From the NCBI GenBank assembly GCA_947481575.1, contig CANKGV010000001.1, positions 1-64,000 on the forward strand: a DNA stretch of 64,000 bases, written 5' to 3'. The stretch is from Alphaproteobacteria bacterium. Its GTDB lineage: Bacteria; Pseudomonadota; Alphaproteobacteria; UBA2966; CAIVPW01. The translations under genes and the position numbers were made by a program. Below the pieces are notes generated by a model, which did no database searches, was not told the DNA's origin, and saw only the letters and a list, made by a program, of their open reading frames with translations. Shown piece by piece: positions 38,110 to 45,272 of the stretch; the first letter of the stretch is position 1, and every line of letters begins with the position of its first letter.

Positions 38110-38892
38110 CTACAGCGACCGCGCCACCCGGAAGCCCACGTCCCACTCCCGGTGCACGGGGTCGACGGAGCCGCGCATCGCCGAGCGCGCGACACCAACT
38201 TTGTTGTTCCAGGTGCCGCCCCGCAGCACCCGGTCGGTGCCCTCGCCCGCCGTCCACGCCTCGCCGTTCTCCGGCGCACCGGCGTAGGTCGGATGGTAGC
38301 GGTCCTCGACCCACTCGATCAGGTTCGAGTTCATATTGACTAGGCCAAACGCATTCGGCGCCGAAACCGGATCCCCCGCTGGGCCACCCTGGTACACATA
38401 GGCGGCGACGGTGGTGCCGAACGGGTACGGAGTCGTTGTGCCGGCCCGCGCTGCGTACTCCCATTCGGCCTCGCTCAGCAGCCGGTATTCCTTACCGGTC
38501 TTCGCCGACAGCCACGTCACGTAGGCCTTCGCTTCGTTCCAGTTCACGGTCCGCACCGACAACTCCGGCCGCGGCCAACCATGCGAGTCGGGACGATAGC
38601 GCCCGCAGCCGCCATCGGCGGCGCAGGCGTCCCACTGAGCAAACGAAAGTTCGAACTTGCCGACGGCAAACGGCTTGGCGATGGTGATGCGGTGCACGGG
38701 CCCCTCGTCGGCACCACGGCCCGCTTCCCCCGGCGGCGATCCCATAAGGAAGCTGCCGGCCGGCAGCACCACCATCTCCGGGCAATTGTCGCAGTCGCGA
38801 AACGCACTACCAGGCGCAGGCGCGACTTGAGCTTGGGCCGCTTCGGCAACAAGGCAAAGCACGGCAAGCGCTGCGGCAACCAATACCTTCAC
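38110..38892 (-). CDS. Exported SUMF1/FGE-sulfatase domain protein, probably non-catalytic
   Basis: A 260-residue protein with a signal peptide (cleavage near AQAQ) and a formylglycine-generating-enzyme fold: FLMGSPPGEAG, PVHRITIAKPFAVGKFE, LLSEAEWEYAARAGT, NAFGLVNMNSNLIEWVEDRY and RVLRGGTWNN. Real FGE enzymes have two catalytic cysteines shortly after the RGGS/T motif; here the segment is NNKVGVARSAMRG, without Cys. No sulfatase gene is nearby. It is thus more likely a binding or structural member. Two cysteine pairs (DCDNC and CAADGGC) may form disulfides. Confidence 0.85.
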   Translation of the reverse strand: MKVLVAAALAVLCLVAEAAQAQVAPAPGSAFRDCDNCPEMVVLPAGSFLMGSPPGEAGRGADEGPVHRITIAKPFAVGKFELSFAQWDACAADGGCGRYRPDSHGWPRPELSVRTVNWNEAKAYVTWLSAKTGKEYRLLSEAEWEYAARAGTTTPYPFGTTVAAYVYQGGPAGDPVSAPNAFGLVNMNSNLIEWVEDRYHPTYAGAPENGEAWTAGEGTDRVLRGGTWNNKVGVARSAMRGSVDPVHREWDVGFRVARSL

Positions 38893-38941
38893 GGCGGCCC
38901 TCCCGAAGTTCAGCGGGGAATGCTAGCGCGAACTCGGCGGG

Positions 38942-39169
38942 TCAGGGAGACTTGTTGGGCGGGACTTGAATCCAAGCGAACCGCGGCACGGTCTTGCCTT
39001 CAACTACCACGTGTTCTTCGAACATCGCGCGCGGGCGCACCCACAGGCCGCGAGCGCCGTAGAGCGCCCGATACACCACGAACTCCTCGCCGGTTTCAGA
39101 GTGCGTGGCACAGCCGACGACTTCGTATTCGTTGCCCTTGTAGTGCCGGTAGAGTCCAGGCTCGGTCAT
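38942..39169 (-). CDS. DUF1653 domain protein
   Basis: A 75-residue, single-domain protein matching the DUF1653 family (GLYRHYKGNEYEVVG, then TGEEFVVYRALYG and WVRPRAMFEE). The function of the family is unknown; the fold is small and beta-rich. It begins with a plain ATG and lies alone between the SUMF1-like gene and the DUF3185 gene, both on the same strand. Confidence 0.85.
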   Translation of the reverse strand: MTEPGLYRHYKGNEYEVVGCATHSETGEEFVVYRALYGARGLWVRPRAMFEEHVVVEGKTVPRFAWIQVPPNKSP

Positions 39170-39248
39170 CGCCGCTCGGCCTCGCTATCTCACCCACGCA
39201 TTCGCGATCATAGCGCTCCGCGGTAGCAGGCCCGGCCAACCAGAAGCG

Positions 39249-39452
39249 CTATACGCGCCGGCCGAACATGGCGAGCAGGCCACCCGACGCCATTAGGGCC
39301 ACGCCGCCCATGACATACCACATGGTGTGATTCGTATAGCGACCGGTCAGAGTCTCGGCGACTTGGTCGAGTGGCGCCTGCGAGTAGTGGTAGCCGAAGC
39401 CGAGCAGCACCGCCCCGATGACGACGGCAACAATTCCGATGGGTTGGTTCAT
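39249..39452 (-). CDS. Small DUF3185 membrane protein
   Basis: A 67-residue protein with two predicted membrane helices (about 5-23 and 45-62) joined by a loop with SQAPLDQVAETLTGRYTNHT, the DUF3185 pattern. The ATG at 39452 follows AGGAG by seven bases; the frame upstream is unrelated. The function is unknown. It belongs to a group of small genes here whose relatives are often stress-induced. A large hairpin separates it from the gene upstream. Confidence 0.8.
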   Translation of the reverse strand: MNQPIGIVAVVIGAVLLGFGYHYSQAPLDQVAETLTGRYTNHTMWYVMGGVALMASGGLLAMFGRRV

Positions 39453-39520
39453 GGTGGTCTCCTGTGGACGAATGGCAGCGCCTAGTTGCCGTCGCATGTG
39501 CAAATCCCGAAATCAATCAC

Positions 39521-39551
39521 GGCGACCGCGACCCTGGGGTCAGCGGTCGCC
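39521..39551 (-). terminator. Large hairpin downstream of the DUF3309 gene
   Basis: GGCGACCGC and GCGGTCGCC form a nine-base-pair outer stem with a further inner GACCC/GGGTC pairing, making a nearly unbroken hairpin about 12 bases after the DUF3309 stop. No long T run follows. It probably ends or stabilises the csbD-DUF3309 transcript. Confidence 0.55.
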
Positions 39552-39562
39552 GGTTGGAATAG

Positions 39563-39721
39563 CTAGATGCGGCCCGTAAGCAGCAAAATCACCACGATGA
39601 TGACGACGATTCCGATGCCGCCGCTGGGGAAGTAGCCCCAGCCCCTGCTGTGCGGCCACGCGGGGAGCGCACCCACAAGAATTAGGATGAGGAGGACGAG
39701 GAGAATGGTGTTGAGGCTCAT
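39563..39721 (-). CDS. DUF3309 small membrane protein
   Basis: A 52-residue hydrophobic protein: one helix from MSLNTILLVLLILILVGALP, a short loop WPHSRGWGYFPSGG, then a second helix IGIVVIIVVILLLTGRI. This is the typical DUF3309 sequence. The ATG at 39721 has GGAG upstream. The gene lies 24 bases after csbD on the same strand, so both are probably in one transcript. The role is unknown; relatives are common in stress-related clusters. Confidence 0.85.
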   Translation of the reverse strand: MSLNTILLVLLILILVGALPAWPHSRGWGYFPSGGIGIVVIIVVILLLTGRI

Positions 39722-39745
39722 TGCGGTGCTCCGGTCAGGCTGCGG

Positions 39746-39919
39746 CTATTTTCCGGACAACGTGTCCTTCAGACCGCCCACGGCGTTCTGAATCTTGCCT
39801 GCGGCCTTGTCGGTCTTCCCCTCAACCTTCAGCTTGGAGTCGCCGACGATCGTTCCGACGGTTTCTTTGATCGCGCCCTTCATCTGTTTCACGGCGCCTT
39901 CGACACGGTCCTTGTTCAT
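39746..39919 (-). CDS. CsbD-like stress protein
   Basis: A 57-residue, charged, helical protein with the CsbD family pattern (MNKDRVEGAVKQMKGAIKE, then VGDSKLKVEGKTDKAAGKIQ). Relatives are small general-stress proteins of unknown action. The ATG at 39919 gives the usual length. The long frame upstream was rejected. It is divergent from the OmpA-like lipoprotein gene across a 343-base gap. Confidence 0.9.
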   Translation of the reverse strand: MNKDRVEGAVKQMKGAIKETVGTIVGDSKLKVEGKTDKAAGKIQNAVGGLKDTLSGK

Positions 39920-40262
39920 CTTGCGATACTCCTGGCTGGTCTCGCGCATTGCTGCGCAGCGATCGGTGGTTGCCGGCCATGGGTACCAGGAAACACGCGG
40001 AGGCCATGTTCCGGATAGCACAGGCTGGATTCCGCGTCGGATCATCGCGGCGTGCCGCATTCCGCCTTGCCCCGTCACAAAGCCGCGACGGGGTGGCCGA
40101 GGCGGAAGCACTGCTAGATCCCGTCTTCATTCGAAGCGGGAAGTGAGCACCATAATAATTACTTTGTAGCGTGTGCCGCCCGGCACACATGAACCACAAT
40201 GTGGCGCGTATTCATGGTGACAGATGCAGCAAACATTTGCTGTCGATCGAGAGGTCACCAAG
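39920..40262. other. Long intergenic region between csbD and the OmpA-like gene
   Basis: No gene is supported in these 343 bases. It contains a perfect inverted repeat GTGTGCCG-CC-CGGCACAC at 40171-40188 just after the only AT-rich patch (ATAATAATTACTTTGTAG, 40152-40169). CATGAA and TTCATG flank CCACAATGTGG at 40189-40217. These are likely promoter and operator parts for the OmpA-like gene. No clear general-stress sigma factor promoter was found on the csbD side. Confidence 0.5.
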
Positions 40263-41204
40263 ATGAATTTCCATGATATTCAACAGTCACTGTTGGAGAA
40301 TCGCCGCAAGATTTGGCTGGCTCTTCCGGTCGGTCTTCTGATTCTGGGCGGTTGTTCTTCCGGCAACTCTGCCTACAACAAGACGACGGACGGCGGTTAC
40401 CACGCGCGCAGCAATAGCCCCGGCTACAAGGCGCTGCAGGACGGCAACTACGTGTACGCGGCCCAGTACTTCGAGGCCGCCAACCGCGAAACGCCGAACA
40501 ACCCGTACTTTGAACTCGACCTCGCCGCTGCCTACCAGCGTCAGGGCCGGATGGCCGAAGCAGAGCCACTGCTACGCCAGGCGATGCTGCATGGCGCGGA
40601 TGAAGACCCGGTCGCCTGGACCACCAACCTCGCCGAGAACCACTCGGTCGCCGAAACCGCGTGCCAGAACCTCGACATGGGGCTGACGATCGCGGCGACC
40701 CCAGGGATCGCGACCGAATGCCAGCGCTACCGCACCGTGGCTTTGGCTGAACCCGTGGCCGCGCCGACCCCTGCAGTTGCCGTGCCGGTGTTCCAGCCGG
40801 CGTTCGTTCCGGTGGCAGTCGCGGTTGCCGCCCCCGTGGCGGCTCCGGTGGCGCAGCCTGCGTTCGTACGCGGCACCTCGCGCGGCTTCATCTACTTCGA
40901 CTTCGACAAGTCGGGGCTGACCCCAACCGGCAAGGATCAGGTCAACACTTTCGCGGCCGAATTGCGCAGCGACATGGCCGTCCAGGTCGTTCTGCTCGGC
41001 AAGGCCGACCATCCCGGCACTGATGAATACAACATGGAGCTCTCGGATCGCCGTACGACCGAGGTCCGGAACGCACTCATCGCGGCGGGGATTTCCGGGA
41101 ACCGCATTACCTCCCACTACGTGGGCGAGCGCGAAGCTCCGGTAGTAACGGCCGAGGACACTCGGGAACAGCGCAACCGCGTGGTTGAACTGACCATCAA
41201 CTAG
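40263..41204 (+). CDS. OmpA-family lipoprotein with TPR-like region
   Basis: A 313-residue protein. The ATG at 40263 has GAGAGG upstream and leads to a lipobox ending LLILGGC. After it come a helical TPR-like segment (about 50-125: ALQDGNYVYAAQYFEAANRE, LAAAYQRQGRMAEAEPLLRQ), a Pro/Ala/Val linker and a C-terminal OmpA-like domain from about residue 205 (FIYFDFDKSGLTPTG, LSDRRTTEVRNALI). It is probably anchored in the outer membrane and bound to peptidoglycan, like a second Pal. Confidence 0.88.
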   Translation: MNFHDIQQSLLENRRKIWLALPVGLLILGGCSSGNSAYNKTTDGGYHARSNSPGYKALQDGNYVYAAQYFEAANRETPNNPYFELDLAAAYQRQGRMAEAEPLLRQAMLHGADEDPVAWTTNLAENHSVAETACQNLDMGLTIAATPGIATECQRYRTVALAEPVAAPTPAVAVPVFQPAFVPVAVAVAAPVAAPVAQPAFVRGTSRGFIYFDFDKSGLTPTGKDQVNTFAAELRSDMAVQVVLLGKADHPGTDEYNMELSDRRTTEVRNALIAAGISGNRITSHYVGEREAPVVTAEDTREQRNRVVELTIN

Positions 41205-41246
41205 CCGCCAAGCGCTGCGCTGCAGCAGCGCCTCTCCTCACGACAC

Positions 41247-41290
41247 GGCGCCATCGTCGCAAGATCTGCACGATGGCGCCGTCCGTTTGT
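41247..41290 (+). terminator. Hairpin after the OmpA-like lipoprotein gene
   Basis: GGCGCCATCGT and ACGATGGCGCC form a perfect 11-base-pair stem around a 12-base loop, 42 bases after the stop. It is followed by GTCCGTTTGT, a weak T-rich stretch. This is likely the terminator of the lipoprotein gene and separates it from the 31-residue reading frame after it. Confidence 0.6.
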
Positions 41291-41315
41291 GCGCCCCCTC
41301 ACAGGATGGACTGAC

Positions 41316-41411
41316 ATGAACACGTACACGATCGCCAGGATTGCCCTCGGCCTGCTGGCCGTAACGACCCTGGCCGCGTGCATCGGCGTGATCTTCCCGG
41401 TGCCGGTGTAA
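41316..41411 (+). CDS. Small putative lipoprotein (31 residues)
   Basis: The frame encodes MNTYTIARIALGLLAVTTLA then ACIGVIFPVPV. It has a hydrophobic signal-like segment with a lipobox (TLAAC, Cys22) and a short tail. AGGA lies nine bases before the ATG. It would leave a lipid-anchored peptide of ten residues, like small entericidin-type lipoproteins, but no family is recognised. The gene ends eight bases before the convergent FAD oxidoreductase stop. The coding call is moderate. Confidence 0.5.
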   Translation: MNTYTIARIALGLLAVTTLAACIGVIFPVPV

Positions 41412-41419
41412 CGGCCACC

Positions 41420-42868
41420 CTACTCGGCGTAGTGGCGCAGCAGCAGGACGTTGTACTTCATGACGTCGTTCAGCGACTCGAAGCTTGCCGAACTGCCTGC
41501 GTACCAAGTGTCGTGACGGCCCTGCATCGCGAAGATGTCCCACGGCAGGCCTTCGGCAACCGCCGCGGCCGGAAAACGCGGGCAGTACGCCCACCGGCAG
41601 CGCTGCACGATTGATAGGTCGGCGAAGCCGAGTTGCCGCATCTCCGGCGCGAAACTCTGATCGAGATCTGCGAGCACAGCTGGGCCATGGGCGTCTTGGC
41701 GGAACTGATAGGCCACGCCCAGCGCGGGGCCGATATTCGCCGCCGGCGCCAGAAAGCGCCGCTCGCGCACGCCACTGACCGACAGTGTGGGATTGGGTGT
41801 CAGCGCGTCGGCGACGTTCAGCGCGTAGGCCGTCGCGGGCCAGCGGGACGCCTTGAACAGTGTCGTAACGAACGACGAATGGAGGAACTGCCCAAAGATC
41901 CGCTGTTCGTCGTCGCTCGGCTGCGCGAGGTAGCCGAGCGAACCGCGGAGATCGCCCGATAGAATGATCTGGTCGAAGCGCTCCTCGGTAGCTCCATTCT
42001 CGGTCCGCAGCGTGACGGCAACCGGCCGGCCGCCACCCGGGCGTTCGATCGAAACCACTTCACAACCCAGCCGGATGTCGAGTTGGTCGCGCGCCGCGAT
42101 GGTGGTGAACAGGCTCTGGCTGCCCCGGTCCACCGCCGAGACGATCGGCCGCCGGGTTAGCCCCAGCCGGGTCAGGATGAACGACACCACGAAGCGGCGC
42201 TCGTTCCACAGCAGCGGATAGAACGACGGCGAAGTCTCCAGCACGCCATAGCCCTGCGCCGATGTGGCCAAGCGGAAAAACGGTTCCAGAATCTGCAGGC
42301 GGCAACGTTCCATGAGTTCGCCGAACGGCGCGGCAAGTTCGCGCAGGACCGCCGGGGTGGGGCGGTCGCTCAGTGGGTAGTAACCCCGGCCGAGGAGCCG
42401 GTTGCGCTCGGCCACGAGCCGCCGCACGGCACCCAATGCGTCGATCAGGCGCCGCGCAGCGCCGCCAGGCCGCAGGGTGCCGGACCGGATCAGCCGGTCC
42501 GTTAGGTGGCCGGTCCAGGCATCGAGGCTGTAGGTGGTGAGGCTGCCGGAGAATGCCGCAGTGACCACGTCGCGGGCCAGCGCGGGCGGAGAAACCACAC
42601 GGCCGGCGTCATACTGGGCGAGCAAGCGCCGATATTCATCGTAGTTGGAGGGGACGTAACACGCACCCATCTCGAAGACGGTGCCATCGTGAACCACCGA
42701 CAGGGACTTGCCGCCGACCCGGGTGTCGCGCTCCAGCACGGTCACCCGGCCGAACCCGCGCTGCTTCAGCAGATGGGCTAGGTGGACCCCGGCGGGACCG
42801 GCGCCGACGATACCGATGCGGTGCCGCCGCAGCAGACGCGGTGCCGTTTGGCCGGTAGTCCCGGTCAT
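41420..42868 (-). CDS. FAD-dependent amine oxidase-like oxidoreductase
   Basis: A 482-residue flavoprotein with an N-terminal Rossmann motif (IGIVGAGPAGVHLAHLLKQR) and an FAD-binding VLERDTRVGGKSLSV, as in the NAD(P)-binding-8 and flavin amine oxidase families. The rest contains the substrate domain; no specific substrate is evident. The ATG at 42868 has AAGGG upstream. It lies 23 bases from the degenerate tRNA-Val copy, so before the island inserted it was probably directly downstream of the tRNA gene. Its promoter region may therefore be changed. Confidence 0.8.
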   Translation of the reverse strand: MTGTTGQTAPRLLRRHRIGIVGAGPAGVHLAHLLKQRGFGRVTVLERDTRVGGKSLSVVHDGTVFEMGACYVPSNYDEYRRLLAQYDAGRVVSPPALARDVVTAAFSGSLTTYSLDAWTGHLTDRLIRSGTLRPGGAARRLIDALGAVRRLVAERNRLLGRGYYPLSDRPTPAVLRELAAPFGELMERCRLQILEPFFRLATSAQGYGVLETSPSFYPLLWNERRFVVSFILTRLGLTRRPIVSAVDRGSQSLFTTIAARDQLDIRLGCEVVSIERPGGGRPVAVTLRTENGATEERFDQIILSGDLRGSLGYLAQPSDDEQRIFGQFLHSSFVTTLFKASRWPATAYALNVADALTPNPTLSVSGVRERRFLAPAANIGPALGVAYQFRQDAHGPAVLADLDQSFAPEMRQLGFADLSIVQRCRWAYCPRFPAAAVAEGLPWDIFAMQGRHDTWYAGSSASFESLNDVMKYNVLLLRHYAE

Positions 42869-42891
42869 CGTCCCTTGGCCCCCAAAGCCCG

Positions 42892-42941
42892 GGAATGGTG
42901 GGCGCGCCTGGATCGAACCAGGGCCCCCTAAGACGTCAACG
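42892..42941 (-). repeat. Degenerate duplicate of the tRNA-Val 3' part (att-like)
   Basis: Bases 42892-42924 match 45051-45083 at 32 of 33 positions (one G deleted) and the similarity continues, with changes, through GTCAACG. This covers the CCA end, acceptor strand, T arm and half of the anticodon arm of tRNA-Val. The 5' half of the tRNA is missing, so it cannot be functional. It is the expected distal attachment scar of an element integrated in the tRNA gene. Confidence 0.8.
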
Positions 42942-43112
42942 CCCGCGAAACGGCGGACGCAATTCAAGCGAACTCAGAATAGCGGAAAGCCGCAGAAATG
43001 AACTCGATTTGCGTGCGGATTGCCTGCCCCCAAATCGGTAAGAGGTGACAATCGCTTCGAATTGCCCAGGAGTTCTTCCCGCCGGGACACAGGGCCCATA
43101 CTCTGGCACCCG

Positions 43113-44825
43113 ATGTCCGACGCAATTCGCTGGTACGACGCCAATGCCGAAAATGTATCTCGGCGCTACGAGTCAATAGCGGCCGAGGCTGTCCACGGCT
43201 GGCTCGCCAACCTTCTGCCGAACGCCCCCGCGCTGGTATTGGATGTTGGCGCTGGGACTGGCCGAGATGCCGCTTGGCTCGCTTCAATGGGGCTAGAGGT
43301 CGTTGCCGTCGAGCCGTCCGGTGCAATGCTCACCGAGGCCCAACGTGCCCATCCATCGCCATCAATCCGGTGGATCTCCGACGCCCTACCAAGCCTCGAC
43401 AAAGTATTTCGCCTGGGGCTGTCATTCGACCTGATCCTGTTAAGCGCAGTTTGGATGCACGTTCCTCCCGCTGATCGAGCTCGCGCCTTCCGTAAGCTGA
43501 TCACACTCCTTAAGCCCGGCGGCTGCATTGCCATCACACTGCGGCATGGGCCAGCAGAGCCCGACCGCGGCATTCACGACGTTTCAAATGTTGAAATTGA
43601 GAAACTTGCACGTGCACATGGTGCTTTCGTCGAAAGAACCACCAAGAGCAAGGACGCACTTGGCCGCGACGCGATCACATGGACCCAGCTTGCTGTGCGC
43701 CTGCCCGACGATGGTAGCGGGGCACTACCGTTGCTCCGGCACATCATCCTCAACGACAACAAGTTTTCGACCTACAAATTGGCGCTGCTTCGTACACTTT
43801 GCCGGATAGCAGATGGCGCGGGCGGATATGCGAGCGATGCCGGTGACGGCGACGTTGCGGTTCCACTCGGCTTGGTCGGCCTCTACTGGGTGCGCTTATT
43901 CAAGCCGCTTCTCGCTGCCGGTCTTCCGCAAAATCCGACCAATCAGGGGGATGGACGGCTTGGATTCGTCAGAGACGGCTTTCGCAAGTTAAGCGGCGTC
44001 TCGCATCTAGATTTGCGCGTCGGCATGCGTTTCGGCGAGGACCGGTCGGCCGCGCTTCATTCTGCGTTACGCGATGCGTGCGAAACGATCACTCGCATGC
44101 CAGCACGTTTCATGACCCTTCCGGGTGGCGGGCCCGTCTTTCGGGTCGAGCGGATTGGGCGGGTGCCACGGCGAGGCACAATCCACCTGAACGCGACCTA
44201 TCTTTCCAGTTTTGGTGAACTATTCGTCCCACGGCATCTGTTTCGCGCGCTCCAGCGCTTCGACGTATGGATTGAGCCAGCACTCGTCGCTGAATGGTCG
44301 AGGCTAATGACCAGCTACGCCGAGGGGCAAGGGCGAAAACTATCGGAGGCCGGGATCGCTGCGGCGATGGCCTGGTCGGAGCCAAGCCGCGATGTGCGGA
44401 TCGCTAGAGATCAAGCCGTTCGGCTCATGAAGTCTGGCAAGCTGTATTGCGTCTGGAGCGGCCGTGCACTTTCCGCCGACGCTCTCGACGTCGACCACTG
44501 CTTCCCGTGGTCCGCATGGCCCTGTGACGATCTTTGGAATCTTCTTCCGGCACATCGCGACGTAAATCAGAAGAAGAAGCGCAACAAACTGCCCGGCGCT
44601 GAGCTGCTTCGATCAGCCCAAGGCCGAATCCAGGAATGGTGGGACAAGGGATACTTGAAGGCCCCCAACCAAATGTTGTCCGAGCGGTTCATGACCGAAA
44701 CGAAGGCGACCCTACCGGTCATCGAGCGCGTCGACTTTCAGGTCGGCGATGTATTCGACGCGTTGAACATGCAGCAGATTCGCTTGAAGCACGATCAACA
44801 AATTCCGGTTTGGGAACCCACGTAG
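43113..44825 (+). CDS. Class I SAM methyltransferase fused to HNH endonuclease
   Basis: A 570-residue protein. Residues about 35-150 form a Rossmann methyltransferase: motif I LVLDVGAGTGRDAAWL, then VVAVEPSGAML, and LLKPGGCIAITLR. Residues about 195-430 are unassigned, beginning HIILNDNKFSTYKLALLRTL. Residues about 440-500 are an HNH nuclease: LYCVWSGRALS, then DVDHCFPW with D461/H462, LWNLLP with N476, and VNQKKKRNKLP. The zinc cysteines of many HNH domains are missing. The ATG at 43113 has no clear ribosome site; CATACT 11 bases upstream could be a -10 for a leaderless message. Domains are clear; a defence role is inference. Confidence 0.85.
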   Translation: MSDAIRWYDANAENVSRRYESIAAEAVHGWLANLLPNAPALVLDVGAGTGRDAAWLASMGLEVVAVEPSGAMLTEAQRAHPSPSIRWISDALPSLDKVFRLGLSFDLILLSAVWMHVPPADRARAFRKLITLLKPGGCIAITLRHGPAEPDRGIHDVSNVEIEKLARAHGAFVERTTKSKDALGRDAITWTQLAVRLPDDGSGALPLLRHIILNDNKFSTYKLALLRTLCRIADGAGGYASDAGDGDVAVPLGLVGLYWVRLFKPLLAAGLPQNPTNQGDGRLGFVRDGFRKLSGVSHLDLRVGMRFGEDRSAALHSALRDACETITRMPARFMTLPGGGPVFRVERIGRVPRRGTIHLNATYLSSFGELFVPRHLFRALQRFDVWIEPALVAEWSRLMTSYAEGQGRKLSEAGIAAAMAWSEPSRDVRIARDQAVRLMKSGKLYCVWSGRALSADALDVDHCFPWSAWPCDDLWNLLPAHRDVNQKKKRNKLPGAELLRSAQGRIQEWWDKGYLKAPNQMLSERFMTETKATLPVIERVDFQVGDVFDALNMQQIRLKHDQQIPVWEPT

Positions 44826-45054
44826 CGGACTGGGGCCACACAAGGGCATTGCATCGATCACGAGCAAGATCTGCGAATCGCGAATACCGGTTGGCGCCAG
44901 CAATCTCGACGCTCGAACCGATTCGGCGCTTCACATCATCAAGGCCCAAGCTGCGAGAACCACTACAGAGCCCATTTAGGGCGCGTTTTGGTTGGGATCC
45001 AGTGGGGATTCAAATCGGCCAGCCAGGGAAAATCCCGCTAACCATCGAAAGGAA

Positions 45055-45130
45055 TGGTGGGCGCGCCTGGGATCGAACCAGGGACCCCTACGATGTCAAC
45101 GTAGTGCTCATACCGCTGAGCTACGCGCCC
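45055..45130 (-). tRNA. tRNA-Val (anticodon GAC)
   Basis: Read on the minus strand, the 76-base gene has acceptor GGGCGCG/CGCGCCC, D arm GCTCAGCGGTATGAGC, anticodon arm CTACG-TTGACAT-CGTAG with anticodon GAC, T arm CCTGG-TTCGATC-CCAGG, discriminator A and an encoded CCA. All stems are fully paired. The 3' part is duplicated at 42892-42941, marking the gene as the integration site of the island downstream. Confidence 0.97.
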
Positions 45131-45272
45131 ATTCCCGGCCGGGCGTGACCGCCCAGCGCGAAAAATCGCCGCCATATCACCTACAACCTGCCTCGTTGGC
45201 AAGCGCGCGGTTTGATCCCCCTATGGTGCGGCCTCCTTGCGTCAAAGCGCGCTTCACCCGTAAGAAGGTTTC

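Larger units (their letters stand above)
42892..45101. mobile_element. About 2.2 kb island integrated at tRNA-Val, no integrase
   Basis: The segment is bounded by the direct repeat of the tRNA-Val 3' part (42892-42941 and 45051-45101) and lies on the 3' side of the intact tRNA, the classic integration geometry. It holds a single gene (43113-44825) with visibly lower GC and different third-position use than the flanking genes, plus about 225 bases without a gene. No integrase, transposase or excisionase is present, so it would be a remnant or an element moved by a helper. Confidence 0.65.

Noticed and set aside
39920-40050. EcfG-type general stress promoter before csbD
   Set aside because: GGAAC and a GTT are present on the minus strand, but the spacing is about 13 bases, not 16-17.
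41205-41246. Second att-like site near the OmpA-like gene
   Set aside because: The short GC-rich repeats there belong to the terminator. No similarity to the tRNA-Val end was found.
44636-45148. 170-codon plus-strand frame overlapping tRNA-Val
   Set aside because: It overlaps the methyltransferase-HNH gene and the tRNA gene, and the peptide ending over the tRNA is the well-known artefact of translating a tRNA.
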